Notes: generated from the letters alone by a model not told the origin. DNA of 64,000 bases from Campanula takesimana (GCA_026119855.1 JAOWBW010000322.1:744001-808000), one strand, 5' to 3'; positions 1 through 10,875 are shown, counted from the first letter of the stretch. A program made the numbers and translations.

Positions 1-188
1 GATATTCTTTCTATCCCAAAAATAGTAGTAACATTTTTTTTTGGTGGTTAAGTCAATTGAATTTTAATGATGATCCAATAAAAAAATTAAATTTTTATTA
101 AGCTAAATTATTATATTATAAGATATTGATCAAAATTCAATTAAATTAATCAGAAAAATAAGTTGAGATAATCTATTCGGAATTGATA

Positions 189-298
189 TACTACCTCCAT
201 TCCACAACTGAGTATCCGATTTTTTTTCAAATTTGCTCTTGACAAAAAAAAAAAAAAAAACTTTGAAATACATACTTCGTTACGGGACGGATAGAGTA
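189..298. mobile_element. Short Stowaway-like MITE
   Basis: TA-flanked, about 110 bp. The left end TACTACCTCCATTCCA pairs with the inverse of the right end GGGACGGATAGAGTA. There is an A-run in the middle and no coding capacity. Confidence 0.5.
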
Positions 299-490
299 AT
301 ATTTATTTTTCTTTTACAATCTTATTGGTTCATGACTCATGCTATCTTCAAGATTAAAAAAATGTTGGCACGGAAGTTCTATGTTGTATTATGACTCGAG
401 GCCGTTGAAAAAAATAATGAATATTCCCGGAAAATAAGCATAAATTACTGAAAAAATTGTAACGTAATGTCATTCCCAAAGCTAACGACA

Positions 491-732
491 TACTCCCCGT
501 TCTGGGTAAGTTGCAACATGGAACGGAAATACAAAAATTAAGAAATGAGAATAATGAGTGGTTGGGAGGAAGAGAGAGAATGAGTGGAGAATAATGAGTG
601 GTTAGGAGGAAGAGAGAGAATGAGTGGAGGATTATAAAATTAATAAAGAGTTTCCTTATTTGGCATTGTTGCAACTTAAATGGAATGCCAAAAATGACAA
701 ATTGTTGCAACTTACCCGGAACGGAGGGAGTA
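491..732. mobile_element. Stowaway-like MITE with an internal 40-bp duplication
   Basis: The left end reads TACTCCCCGTTCTGGGTAAG and the right end is its inverse (CTTACCCGGAACGGAGGGAG then TA), with TA on each side. The terminal repeats continue for about 30 bp into GTTGCAACTT. Positions 549-628 hold two near-identical 40-bp units (ATAATGAGTGGTT...GAGAGAGAATGAGTGG) in tandem. Confidence 0.8.
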
Positions 733-1475
733 TAACACGTGAAAACCAAAACATCATGTTTACTTACGTGCATTACCACTAAATTCATTCTTTCATTCAT
801 ACCACATCATTAACCATACTCCTTCCCACTCACGAAATAAGCCCTAACCACATTCATAATAGTACATCATTAATCATACTCCATTCGTCTTGAAATATAT
901 AATTAAAAAAAAATCCAAAATGGTTGTATATTATCTGGAAAAAAATTCTTTTTCAAAAAAAAGTTTAGTCCAATATGAATGTTTGTTTTCTAAAAACAAT
1001 CTCCGTCTTTAAGCAAATATAATAAAAAAATTATCCCTAAATGTTTTTTACTAATTTCTTTTACTAATTATTATATACAGTTTTAGTGATGCCAAAATAA
1101 ATTCAAGAAAAGAGTCAAGATTATTTTAGTTTAGCGAAAATATTATAGGTTAAGTGCTGAAGTATAGAGTATACAAGGAGATCAAAATAATAATTTAGAA
1201 CAAAATTCGCTCAAGGTCAACATGAATAAATTTATCATTTTTTAATTATAACAATAAAAAATCATTTTTAAAAACTTAAACGTAGTAATTTTTTTCACAC
1301 ATTTCGGGGATTGTATGCTATAGAAATTAAATATTTCAAAATGTATTTTAAATTAAAATTGAATACTATTTATTTTGGACGGAATAGCAAATTAGTACTA
1401 GTAGCTAGTATATTTTCAGACAAAAAAAAATGAGGGAGAGGGACGGAAATCAGAATTAATGGAAAATTAAGTTAC

Positions 1476-1701
1476 CGATGAGGAGTTGGGAGATGATGAG
1501 GGGGTCGTGAAGGACAATGACGGTTCTTGACGGAACGATGACGGAGACGTCGTGTACGCCGTCCAGTGGCCGGAGAATGCCTTCGATAAGAGGAACTTCC
1601 GACGAACAGCAGATTCCCAGTACATCAAAGTAGCTCTTTTCATACTTTTTGCTTCTCTTCTCATTCTCATGATGACGATGATTTTCACTTCCGGCCGCCA
1701 T
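1476..1701 (-). CDS. Exon 1 of a P1B-type heavy-metal ATPase (HMA2/3/4 group), partial gene
   Basis: The first 75 codons plus one base of a zinc/cadmium-exporting P-type ATPase of the plant HMA2/HMA3/HMA4 group. The reading frame from the ATG at 1701 contains KSYFDVLGICCSSEVPLIE and then VSVIVPSRTVIVLHD, the N-terminal heavy-metal-associated fold; the GICCxxE metal site replaces the CxxC of other HMA domains. In this family the protein moves Zn/Cd across plasma or vacuolar membranes. The exon ends at 1476 (ATC G|GTAACT), a phase-1 donor, and the frame after it is not conserved. No later exon is recognisable down to position 1, so intron 1 is at least 1.47 kb or the gene is broken outside the window. 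The ATG sits in ATGGCG context. The membrane and phosphorylation domains are not in the window. Confidence 0.85.
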
Positions 1702-1866
1702 GGGATTCTTGCTCTCGTGTGTGTGTGTGTGAGGGAGAGAGAGAGAAGAAGATGGGTGGCAAGAATTTTGAAGGGTGGGTTGAATTAGAGGAAATGCATG
1801 AGATTGAGAAGTTTGAAGGAGGGGAAGAAGTGTGAATGATAATTGTTTTGAGTAGAATATATATAG
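1702..1866 (-). promoter_or_regulatory. 5' leader and TATA box of the HMA gene, with CT/AC microsatellite
   Basis: Reading leftward, an AT-alternating TATA-like stretch (1857-1866) lies about 155 bp before the HMA start codon. It is followed by a pyrimidine-rich leader that ends in a CT run (1734-1747) and an AC run (1717-1731). Such CT-rich leaders are common in plant genes. The transcription start is inferred, not seen. Confidence 0.5.
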
Positions 1867-1954
1867 TTGTTTGTCTGCTGCTTCGTCTTATTTTGAATTG
1901 CAAAATTTATTATTTTAAGTGAGTAATAATTACAAAACTTTAAAATTAAAAAAT

Positions 1955-2508
1955 TATTCTCTTTTCGTCATAAAATACATGTCATTTTTAAATTTTTTTT
2001 CATACTCCCTCCGTTTCACTATGTTTGGCCACATTTCTATTTTTATTTGTCTCATTTTGTTTGGCCACTTATAAAACCAATGTAAATGTATTCATTATTT
2101 TCCTATCATACCCTTATTTAAGTTTAATAATTAATACTAGTTGGTATAAAAACAAGGCACATATTCTCATGCACATACATCCTAATTAATATTAAAGAAG
2201 GGTATAATAGGAAATATAAAATTTGAACAAGGTATTAATTGAAGCTTCTTAAACTACGAAATTTTGCCTAGTGGCCAAACATAGTGAGACGGAGTGAGTA
2301 CATATTAAGAAATGCAATTAATAAAAGTCTCATATACCCTCAAATTAATTTAACTAATTAGGTAATTAAATATTTGTGCAAGAGATAGTTCATTATTATA
2401 AATAAGGGTATAATTGGTATACAACAACAAAAAAAACCTTGAAAATAGTTAAACGATAAGTATTTCATTAACTCTTAAAACGACATCTATTTTAAGTCAG
2501 AAGGAGTA
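1955..2508. mobile_element. MITE with a second MITE (2003-2300) nested inside
   Basis: The outer element's left end (TTCGTCATAAAATACATGTC, about 1965-1984) pairs with the inverse of the right end (ACATCTATTTTAAGTCAGAAG, about 2483-2503). The inner one at 2003-2300 has long inverted ends, CTCCCTCCGTTTCACTATG and CATAGTGAGACGGAGTGAG, with TA on each side. So one MITE family landed in another. Confidence 0.7.
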
Positions 2509-2513
2509 ATATC

Positions 2514-2783
2514 TACTTCATTTCGCCGATAATAATGTGCATGTTTTTGGATAGTTTGGTAATTAAGAAATGAATAGTAACGAATGTTTGTTGTGACTGT
2601 GAGTATGAAAAGTGAGGTAAGAGAGAGAAAATTGGGTAGGGAATGGTAGTGGATAGTTATTGTGAGTATGACAAGTGAGTCTCATTAAATAAATATATAA
2701 AAAAATTATTTTAAGAAAGTGTGACTTATCAATGGGGGTCCAAAAAAGAAGTTTACGTACATTGTTATAAGACGGAGAGAGTA
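2514..2783. mobile_element. Decayed Stowaway-like MITE
   Basis: The left end TACTTCATTTCGCCGATAAT and the right end ATTGTTATAAGACGGAGAGA are imperfect inverse copies, with TA at the right border. The interior GTGAGTATGAAAAGTGAGGTA is shared with the copies near 3,330 and 21,310, so these belong to one family. Confidence 0.55.
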
Positions 2784-3274
2784 TTAATTAATGTGACTTA
2801 GTTATTAGACTCAACGACTATTCATAAAAATATTTGAGTATCAGTGTTATCTATATCTCATTAATTCCCATGCATAACAATTCTTTTACATTTTAAACTG
2901 TATGGCGTTATAAATATTTGAGTATTAATTAATGTGACTTACTTATCATACTCTCAACTACTACTCTTATAAATATTTACACATCTCTTAGTGTAAAACA
3001 AGTTTTTCATAAGACTGACTCTTATTCTATTACTAATATTTGTATTCATGAATTGATAATGTTCTTTAAATTTCAAGTAAAAAAGTTACCTTAAATTAAA
3101 TTGAGACGAAATTACATGTATCACTTATCACTTATGTGTATTCTAACAGTTATGAATTAAAGCTTAACATCATCATTTATCAGTAATGTATAACTGTTTA
3201 ACTACTAGTGAGTAACTCATACTCCGCATGTGAAACTAATTTACTAGTTTTAGTATATTTTGTTTCTTTAATAT

Positions 3275-3509
3275 TTTTATTTGGGTTGGACACGAGGATT
3301 AAGAAAAAACGTGTTAGTGGAGTAGATATTGTGAGTATGAAAAGTGAAGTACGAGATAGAATGTGGGGGTAGAGAATAATGAGTGAAAAGTTGTTGTGAG
3401 TATGAATGTGGGTCCCATTAAATAAAACACTTCCATTTTGGGTTGTCCCAATTCGAATGAGACACCCAAAATAGAAATTTGTCCTAATTCGAGTGGGACG
3501 GAGAGAGTA
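3275..3509. mobile_element. MITE fragment of the GTGAGTATGAAAAGT family
   Basis: The interior GTGAGTATGAAAAGTGAAGTA and GTGGGTCCCATTAAATAA matches the intact element at 21,246-21,482. The right end GAGTGGGACGGAGAGAGTA is clear; the left end is decayed. Confidence 0.5.
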
Positions 3510-3519
3510 ATTCTTAACT

Positions 3520-4090
3520 ATAATAGGTAGCTATAATAATTCATTATTAATAGTTAAATATAATTTATAAATAAATATTTAATTATTAATAGTTAGATAT
3601 AATATTTAACTATAATAGTTAATTAATAATAGGGTAAATATAAAGTAACAAAAAAACTCATAAAATTTTGCTCACAAAATGAGGTGTCATGATTTTTATT
3701 TATGCTTTTAATTAGAGTGTGTCTGGTCCACAACCGATGCACCCAATAAAATATCGTCACCTCATTTTGTATCCATATTTTTCTTTTTTTTTGTGCGCCT
3801 AGCATTGCCCTTAATAATAGTGAAATATAATAATTAACTATAATAGTTAACTACTGTGGTAACTATAATAGTTAACTATATTAGCAACTATTATAGTTAA
3901 CTATTATAGTAACTATTACTATTATAAGTATTATAAGTATGAGTTAACTATAATAGTAACTATTATAGCTAACTATTATAATAACTATTACTATTTTAAG
4001 TATAGTTAACTATTGTAGTAACTATTACTATGATAAGTATTATTTATTATAATAGTTAACTGTAATTGTTACCCTATATAATAACTAATA
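3520..4090. repeat. Low-complexity array of ATAGTTAACTAT-type palindromic words
   Basis: A stretch built almost only from TAACTAT, ATAGTTA and TTATAGTAACTATTA words in both orientations, without a fixed period. It is interrupted at about 3640-3801 by a TA-flanked miniature transposon. There is no coding potential. Because the word TAACTATTATAGTTA is self-complementary, single strands can fold almost anywhere along the array. Confidence 0.75.
3640..3801. mobile_element. Mariner-like MITE, copy 1 of a pair
   Basis: Shares AAAATTTTGCTCACAAAAT, TTTTAATTAGA, a CCAATAAAATATNGTCACC core and CTCATTTTGT with copy 2 at 6,626-6,789, in the same order. The right end is TTGTGCGCC followed by TA; the left end is decayed. 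It sits inside the ATAGTTAACTAT array. Confidence 0.65.
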
Positions 4091-4379
4091 TTATTAGCTA
4101 ATAGAAAAAAAATAAAAAATCACTTATTTATAAGGGTAAAATTGTTTGTGTGGGACTGGGGAGGTTGGGGGTTTAGGTGGAATGGAAAAAATAAATAAGG
4201 ATTTGGAGGATGTGGGAAATAGATATTAGAATATTAACACATTTATGTGATAATATTCGGTATATAGATAGGTTGTTGTAATTTGAATTGTAAATATATC
4301 TTCCTAGTTTAGATAGGCATTGTTACCATAGATAGGTTCCTACAATTATGGGATTGATACAATCCCTTTCCAAGTAAAC

Positions 4380-4660
4380 TTGTACCTATATATTGTACAT
4401 TGGATGAATGAGAATGGCAAGGATGCATTTTTGCATGGGGAACTCAAGGAGACGGTGTACATGCATCAACCTCTTGGTTTTCGTAGTAAACAATTTCTGA
4501 ATTATGTTTGTTTAGTGAAGAAATCGCTTTATGGACTGAAGCAAGCCCCTCGGGCATGGTACAAAAGGTTTGCGGATTATGTTATCTCTTTGGGTTTTGT
4601 TCAAAGTCGGTGTGATAACTCGTTGTTTGTTCTCCGTGATGGTGGGGTTATGGCCTACTT
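4380..4660 (+). pseudogene. Ty1/copia reverse-transcriptase fragment
   Basis: One frame reads DAFLHGELKETVYMHQPLGF, then KKSLYGLKQAPRAWYKRF, then CDNSLFVLRDGGVMAYLL. This is the middle of a copia RT (fingers/palm). It stops being RT-like right after AYLL, just before the expected YVDD catalytic box, so the fragment is cut at that point. The sequence after it (4661-4751) keeps an open frame but has no similarity I recognise. No LTR or other pol part is nearby. Confidence 0.85.
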
Positions 4661-5579
4661 GTTAGGTTTCTTGGAAAATTCGGGAGGCTGGGGGTTAGGG
4701 ATTTTGCAAATTCCGGCGAGTTCTAACGTCGTCGACATCCCTCCGTCGTAGGTCCATGCTTTTCTATCACAACCAACCTCCTTCCGGCCATCTCTCTCAC
4801 ATCTTCGGCCGAGTCAAACACAGACTTGCAGTTTTTGGGCTGATTGGAAACAAGGGTTGATGGAGAGAAATGTTTTAAAAATTTGTCCTTCAGTTTAAAG
4901 ATATTACATTTTGATTCCTTGATAATTTTAAATTCTTATATTACCATTATAATTTCAAGAGAGGTTTGATATAACGAAAATACCCCTAAAAAGTCACGTG
5001 CAGTGCACATGTCTAATAAATCGTCAAAATTTAACGATTTCTTAGTTTTTACACCTAATTGCAACAAAATGGCAAACTTGAGAAAGCAAAACATAGCTAA
5101 TGTATTGCAACTGTATGTAAAATTCAAGTCACCAAATTGCAATTTGCCCAAATGGATAAGAGGGAATAAAACGACCATATCCATTAATTCTTAACTAGAT
5201 GCATTGATGGTTCTAGAAAAAACTAGGTGCATTTATTAATAAACAAGCTAAATTTAAAAAAAAAAAATACTAATATTTTCTCCGGTCCAAAATAGATGTT
5301 ACGTTTTTACTAAAATTTTGATTCAAAATAATTGTTGCTTTCAAGTAAAAATATATTTAAAGTACTCGTTACCCTTTCATTGAAAATTGTAGCAATTTAT
5401 TGATTGTCTTGTTGTGAGAAGTAATATAGGTTAAAAAGACAATTAATAAGTTAAATTGTAGTAATCATTATATTTCTTAAAACTTGTAATAAATGCTTAG
5501 TTCAAACCGAAATAAGTTATAAACTAATCAAATATTTTAAAACAACAGATATATTGAAATGAAAGAGTATCCTTCAATA
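4661..5579. other. Intergenic stretch; GC-richer patch then AT-rich DNA
   Basis: Positions 4661-4860 are richer in GC than the neighbourhood (GGCGAGTTCTAACGTCGTCG, CTTCCGGCCATC) and could be a captured or decayed gene piece, but I recognise nothing. Positions 4861-5579 are AT-rich with no supported gene. Confidence 0.4.
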
Positions 5580-5840
5580 TACTCCCTCCGTCCCAGGTCA
5601 CTTGACACCTTTTGATCAAAACTGATCAACTTAGGGTCGTTTTGACCAACACTTTATAAAAATATTTATGTTCAAAAAAAATTAAAAATTGTTATTGAGA
5701 GGATTTTTAATGGTGATCATTTTACATTTTTTTTAATTTTTATTCGGATCATAAATATTTCTATAAAGTGTTGGTCAAACCGACCTTAAGTTGACCAGTT
5801 TTGATCAAAAGGTGTCAAGTGAGCTTGGACAGAGGGGGTA
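5580..5840. mobile_element. Stowaway-like MITE with ~90-bp inverted ends
   Basis: TA-flanked. The left CTCCCTCCGTCCCAGGTCAC is matched by the inverse of the right GTGAGCTTGGACAGAGGGGG. The inverted match continues through TTGACACCTTTTGATCAAAA and ACACTTTATAAAAATATTTATG, so almost the whole element folds into one hairpin of about 260 bp. Confidence 0.85.
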
Positions 5841-5896
5841 TATTATATAATGCCACTAGTAGTGAATACTGTCTCCTAAAATAATCATTTATTATG

Positions 5897-6357
5897 GTGA
5901 AAAATTGGGGGAAAATGTGTTTTTCTCTAAGTTCGCGTAAAATGTGTTTTTAAAAAATGGCGCGGTGGTATTTTTGTAAAAAAACATAAAGTTGTTCTAA
6001 AACAGGCGGTGACATTTTTGTAAATAGCTGACACTTATCGTAAGCGCCAGTGTGTTAAAAAGTGTCAGCGATGAATACTGGCACTTTTTATAAATGCCAA
6101 TGGCAATGTTTATAAGTGTCTATGTAATGACTGACAATTTTTAACACTACCACTTGCTCTTATGAAAATTAACAGTTTCAATTTTTATAAACGCCAGTTT
6201 GAATTACTGGTACTTTGTAATATTAACACTAAACATTTACGATCCTTGCCAGTTATTTATAAAAATGTCACCGACTGTTTTAATACAAGAGCCCGCGTGT
6301 TTTAAAATAACACGTTTTTCTGTTTTTAAAGAAAAACACGTTTTATAAGACCTACCC
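5897..6357. mobile_element. Small Mutator-like non-autonomous element with 9-bp target duplication
   Basis: Flanked by TTTATTATG at 5888-5896 and again at 6358-6366. The ends are imperfect inverted repeats (AAAATGTGTTTTTCT near the left end; AGAAAAACACGTTTT near the right). The interior has several copies of a TTTATAAANGCCAGT-like word (about 6045, 6090, 6186, 6250). There is no ORF. The 9-bp duplication fits Mutator-like elements. Confidence 0.65.
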
Positions 6358-6625
6358 TTTATTATGATATGGATATAATATTGTTAATTTATCTATCTTG
6401 CGATCATTTAACTAGATACTCTAATGTTAATGTGCATTATATTAAACATTGAAGAAGTAAAACGTCTCAAACCGAGTTCCTTAAATGCAACAATTGGTTA
6501 TCATTAGTTCAAGGGAAATGACCCCCCAATATAATGAGAATTAAATCTTAGAGATATTTACAATATATTATTTTCTTACTCAGTATCCACTATAAATTTT
6601 TGCAAGTGAACAAAATGAATAATAC

Positions 6626-6789
6626 TAGGGGCACAAAAAATTCACAAAAATTTGCTCACAAAATCCTAAGTATAATAATTTTATTGGTGTTTTTAATTAG
6701 AACGTGGCGGATCCATTATCGATGTAACCAATAAAATATTGTCACCTCATTTTGTGAGCAAGATTTTGTGATCTTATTTTGTGCCCCTA
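6626..6789. mobile_element. Mariner-like MITE, copy 2 of a pair
   Basis: Flanked by TA. The inverted ends are GGGGCACAAAA (left) and TTTTGTGCCCC (right); deeper inside, TTTGCTCACAAAAT pairs with ATTTTGTGAGCAAG. It is homologous along its length to 3640-3801. About 160 bp, non-coding. Confidence 0.8.
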
Positions 6790-7236
6790 CCATTGCTCGA
6801 ACAAAATTATATTTTGTTTTTGTAAATAGCATAATCATTCTTTAGTTTATAAGGAATTAATGTAGCATTCTAATAATTACCAGTACAAATTCCACTATAT
6901 TTACTTTTATTTGAGATATGTATCCATTACATTCACTAAACAAAGTTACTTAATTATGAGTTCTTTTGAAATACTTATATTGTACAATGAAGAATTAACT
7001 TCAATATTAATTATCTTTTAATTTACCCTTTCAATTTAATTTAATTTTATACTTGTATTTTGTTTGTCTTTAGTTTTTTAAATAATAGTTACACATGATC
7101 ATCTATTATTTTTTTGCTCAATTTTTCTTAAAAAAAAAAAAGATTTAAAAATATTTGACTTGATGTCGTAAGTTTAACTCCTGCATAGCGCGATTACTTA
7201 ATATTAAAAACACCTATACTACGCAATATTTACTAC

Positions 7237-7500
7237 TACTCCATCTGGTCCAAAATAACTGTCTTTATTGGCATTTGCACAATTCTTAAGAAATGTAATT
7301 ATTATCATGATTTAATGACAAAAGTTCCAACTTTACCCCTATTAATTAAGTGTGCAACTTTCTTACATTAATGTCCCACACTAAAACAATTAACAAGTTT
7401 CAATGCAAGGGTAAAAGAGATATTTAACTCGAAAGTGATGATTATTTTGGACCAAAATTTTGGTCCAAAAGGGACAGTTATTTTAGACCGGAGGGAGTAT
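7237..7500. mobile_element. Stowaway-like MITE
   Basis: TA-flanked inverted ends: TACTCCATCTGGTCCAAAAT (left) and the inverse of TTTTAGACCGGAGGGAGTA (right), continuing into TAACTGTC/GACAGTTA. Confidence 0.8.
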
Positions 7501-8955
7501 TGATCTGCACATTGTGGATACTAAACCAAAATTTGAAATTGAAACCAAACTCAAAAGAATGATTCTAATAACAAAAATAAAAAGATTCCATTGCACAAAC
7601 TCTAAATACTTACTTACTTTTTACTTTCTTTTAAAAAAAAAAATGCAAGATGCACCCTCAATTTAGAAAAGACTACTAATAAAATGCAATTGAGAAAAGA
7701 AATAATGAGGGACATTGGCACTAAGAAAGTTAGAATCTTCTTTGACCATCTTTCATAATAATATTGTAAGCGGAATCTAGAGTTATTCCTTTTTATTAAA
7801 TATAAATACAAGAAAGTGGAGGATGAAAACATTATAAGCTCATCAATCAACTAGGCCAAGCCATGATTCTTCTTATGGTCATATCATATATAATCTCTAT
7901 CTTGTTAGCATTTAGGTTTTTTAACATATTAGTATAAAATTTGGAGTCGATTTTCAACAAGTTGTCCAGAAAATTACAGTCTATAAATAACATATTATAT
8001 ATGTTCAAATTAATTTAGAAGTTTAGTTTCAAATGCACTTTACGAATTTGAATTTAAAGTTTCATGTAGTCTTCTTTCGTTTCTAAATGGTGAAGTAAGA
8101 CGAAGCTACAGTGGTATGGTCTCTTTACCATATTACTATATCCTGGTCAAATTAGCCAGATTTTAAAAATTAATCTTGTTCAGAGGTATGTGACATTTTC
8201 TTTCTTAACCATAGAAATGTATTTGATTCATTTACTTTAATATTTGCATCACTCTATCCTATTTTAGAGGAATGTTAATCATTACTATAAATAACTTATA
8301 AGTTATGTCATTATAAAAAGAGTGTTATAAAAAATGGATAGTGATTCTCTTTATTCTTGAATGATTTATCTTGGAGGAATTATGAACTTTATTAACGAAA
8401 GTTAAAAGCATGATAGGAGTATATATTGTTATTACTCCCTCCCTTTCTCTCTATCTCTTTAATATATTAACATTTTAGATGAGTTTGTGGCATTGACCCA
8501 ATTTATGAACAAATGTACCTCTCCATGTATACAAGTGAGGGAGAAAGTTAATATTAGAGCAGATTATTTATTGTTAATGTTGTCGTTAACATTTTAGATG
8601 AATTAATTACTTAACACGTACGTTTTCATAAAATTCTTATTATAATGATCTTGTGTTTCAAAAAAAAAAATATTGGATCTTGTCGTTTTGGACAATGTTA
8701 ATATCACTTAGTCGAGTGGAGGATGAAACATTATTAGCACTTTGAGGAATTAATATTTAGAATAAGCATCTATAAACATACATTCTCGATAAACTCTTTT
8801 ACAATTTCAAATTATAGGGGTGGGGGAATATGTATATGGACCAAGAATAAAATCAAATCGAAATTCCAAGGTTGGGATGTGTTGGAATTGGTATGAATGT
8901 TGATTTCTTCTGTTTTTAAGGAATACGTATGTTGATTTTAATTTATTTATTTTTC
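7501..8955. other. Intergenic AT-rich DNA, no gene seen
   Basis: No ORF with recognisable content, no long repeats. A lone MITE-like end (ACTCCCTCCCTTTCTCTC) sits at about 8435 without a partner. Confidence 0.5.
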
Positions 8956-9522
8956 AATGTTGAAGCCGTTTTTTCTCTCAAACGCTTCCTCTGATCCATT
9001 TTCTTTTTCTTCAAAAAATTTAATCTGCTTGATCTTTTCCGGGTACATTTGCTGCCTTATCTTCTTCCATTTTCTTTTATCTTCTTCCATTTTTTTCCTT
9101 GATTTGATTGATTTGTAAAATCTCAAATATTGTATTTATTAATTGTAAATTTGTCAATTAATAAATGCAAAATTTAGGATTAAATTTCTAGTTTTGTAGT
9201 GTGTTTTTTTTTTGTTTTCTCTAGTTAAATTGATGAATAAATCATGTTGCCGTACTTCTCGTTCGATTATATGTTATCTTCCCTATGTCGGGAGCCTTTG
9301 TCTTTTCCTCTTTCATGGGACCCTTTGTCTTCTCCCTTTTGTTGGGAGCCTCTGCCTTCTCTCCTCCGTCAGAGCCTTAGAATGATTTTGATATTTGTTC
9401 TTCGTGCAATGCTTGAGATGTTTGGTTGCGCATTTACTGCCGACTCAAACGCATCACTTTCTTGTGTTTTCAAAGACAAATTCTTACCGTTCGAGGGTTT
9501 ACTAAATGCCAGTGTTGAGTCG

Positions 9523-10875
9523 GAGTAAACTACAAAACCAACCCGCGTACTATGGCCCCAACATCACTTTGACCTGCGTACTATGAACTCAGTAAATATA
9601 GCATGCGTACTATAATTTTATGATTAGTTTCCCTAAGATTTCTAACGCCAGTTAAAATCTTAACGTATTTGTTAATATCTTAACAAAAAGTTAGATTTAA
9701 ATTTTATAAATTGACCCTAGATTTTAAAATAAACCACCCCCTGCCATCATCTTCTTCCCAATATAAAAGGAGGAAAAAGTTTAAAAAGAGACCATTTCTT
9801 CCTCCCCTTCCTCCATACACTCCTCCTCTCTTTCTCTCTCAACTTCAATACAAATTCAAACCCAAAATCAATCAAATTCATCAAATTAGTTCCTCAAATC
9901 CTACCAACCCAATTCAAAAACCCCCCAATTTTTATTTTTATTTTTTCAATTTCCAAATTAAATGGAACATGATGGAGAAAATCCCTTAATAAAAAAGTAA
10001 AATCCATTAATCCCAATCAACAACCAGGACTCATTTGAAACAAAGAGCTTCTCATGGAATTTCTTGGATCAATCAAATCTATGGAGGGCAGGTCTTTCTT
10101 GGTCAATCTTCTTCCTGTTGACCATCGTTGTTCCCCTGTTATCACACCTTGCTTTTCAATGCTCCACCTGCGATCACAACCACTGGAGATCGTTCGATTT
10201 GATCGTCCAGTTGTCGCTGTCGATTTTTGCGGCGATCTCGTTCGTTAGTTTGTCGAAGTTTGCCCGGAAATATGGGTTGCGGAGGTTCTTGTTTCTGGAT
10301 AAGTTTTCCGGCGCCTTCTCCGATCAATCGCCACGCCCTCTCCCACATCCCACCATCTTCTCCGGCGAAAAACCTCCCCTTTCCGTTAGCAATTTCAGCA
10401 ATTCCGGCCTCAAATTTGTCCGATAAACTGGAGAGAACATCACCGGTGATGGAAGCATGATTGGGTTACTTTATAGGTAACTAACCTTTTTGTCTAACGG
10501 TGATGGTGGTGGTTGTCGGCGGTGGTGACTTGGTGGTTGGCGGTGGAGACTGGTGGTGGGTGAATTTGGTCGGTGGTGGGTGGGTTGAGGTGGGGCGGGA
10601 TTTGGCTGGTGAGGGTGAGATACTATGAAGGAAATATTGGAGGAAGAAGATGATGATAAGGGGGTTTATTTTAAAATCTAGGGTCAATTTATAAAATTTA
10701 AATCTAACTTTTTGTTAAGATATTAACAGATCCGTTAAGATTTTAACTGGCGTTAGAAATCTTAGGGAAACTAATCATAAAATTATAGTACGCATGCTAT
10801 ATTTACTGAATTCATAGTACGCAGGTCAAAGTGATGTTGGGGCCATAGTACACGGGTTGGTTTTGTAGTTTACTC
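9523..10875 (+). mobile_element. Pack-MULE with captured DUF3537 gene fragment
   Basis: TGTTGAGTCG lies directly outside both ends (9513-9522 and 10876-10885), a 10-bp duplication typical of Mutator-like elements. The terminal inverted repeats start GAGTAAACTACAAAACCAAC and run about 245 bp (9523-9772 against 10630-10875), with high identity. There is no transposase. The interior holds a captured host-gene fragment (see 9962-10290), followed by a GC-rich stretch (10300-10440) that may be a second capture, and a G-rich GGTGGTGG stretch (10500-10610). It sits inside the poly(A)-tailed retroposon. Confidence 0.88.
9962..10290 (+). pseudogene. Captured 5' part of a DUF3537 membrane-protein gene
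   Basis: From the ATG at 9962 the frame begins MEHDGENPLIKK, meets one TAA at 9998-10000, then continues in the same frame through SFETKSFSWNFLDQSNLWRA and VQLSLSIFAAISFVSLSKFA to KYGLRRFLFLDK. These are the hallmark N-terminal blocks of the plant DUF3537 family (multi-spanning membrane proteins, function poorly known); two hydrophobic segments (IFFLLTIVVPLLSHLAF and VQLSLSIFAAISFVSL) are visible. Similarity ends after LFLDK at about 10290-10300, probably at the capture border. The A/C-rich stretch before the ATG (9790-9961) looks like the donor gene's 5' UTR. It would not give a full protein. Confidence 0.8.

Larger units (their letters stand above)
1..1475 (-). other. HMA intron 1 (partial), AT-rich, with MITEs
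   Basis: No conserved HMA exon is visible. It holds two Stowaway-like elements (189-298 and 491-732) and a possible third decayed one whose ends look like 878-900 and 1370-1388. The rest is AT-rich with no coding signal. Confidence 0.45.

Noticed and set aside
354..800. Minus-strand open frame of about 148 codons
   Set aside because: It overlaps a MITE (491-732) inside the HMA intron and has no conserved content.
9244..9528. A host protein-coding gene at the MULE target
   Set aside because: The frame lies inside a poly(A)-tailed insertion with target duplication and only its end resembles a LINE; no independent gene evidence.
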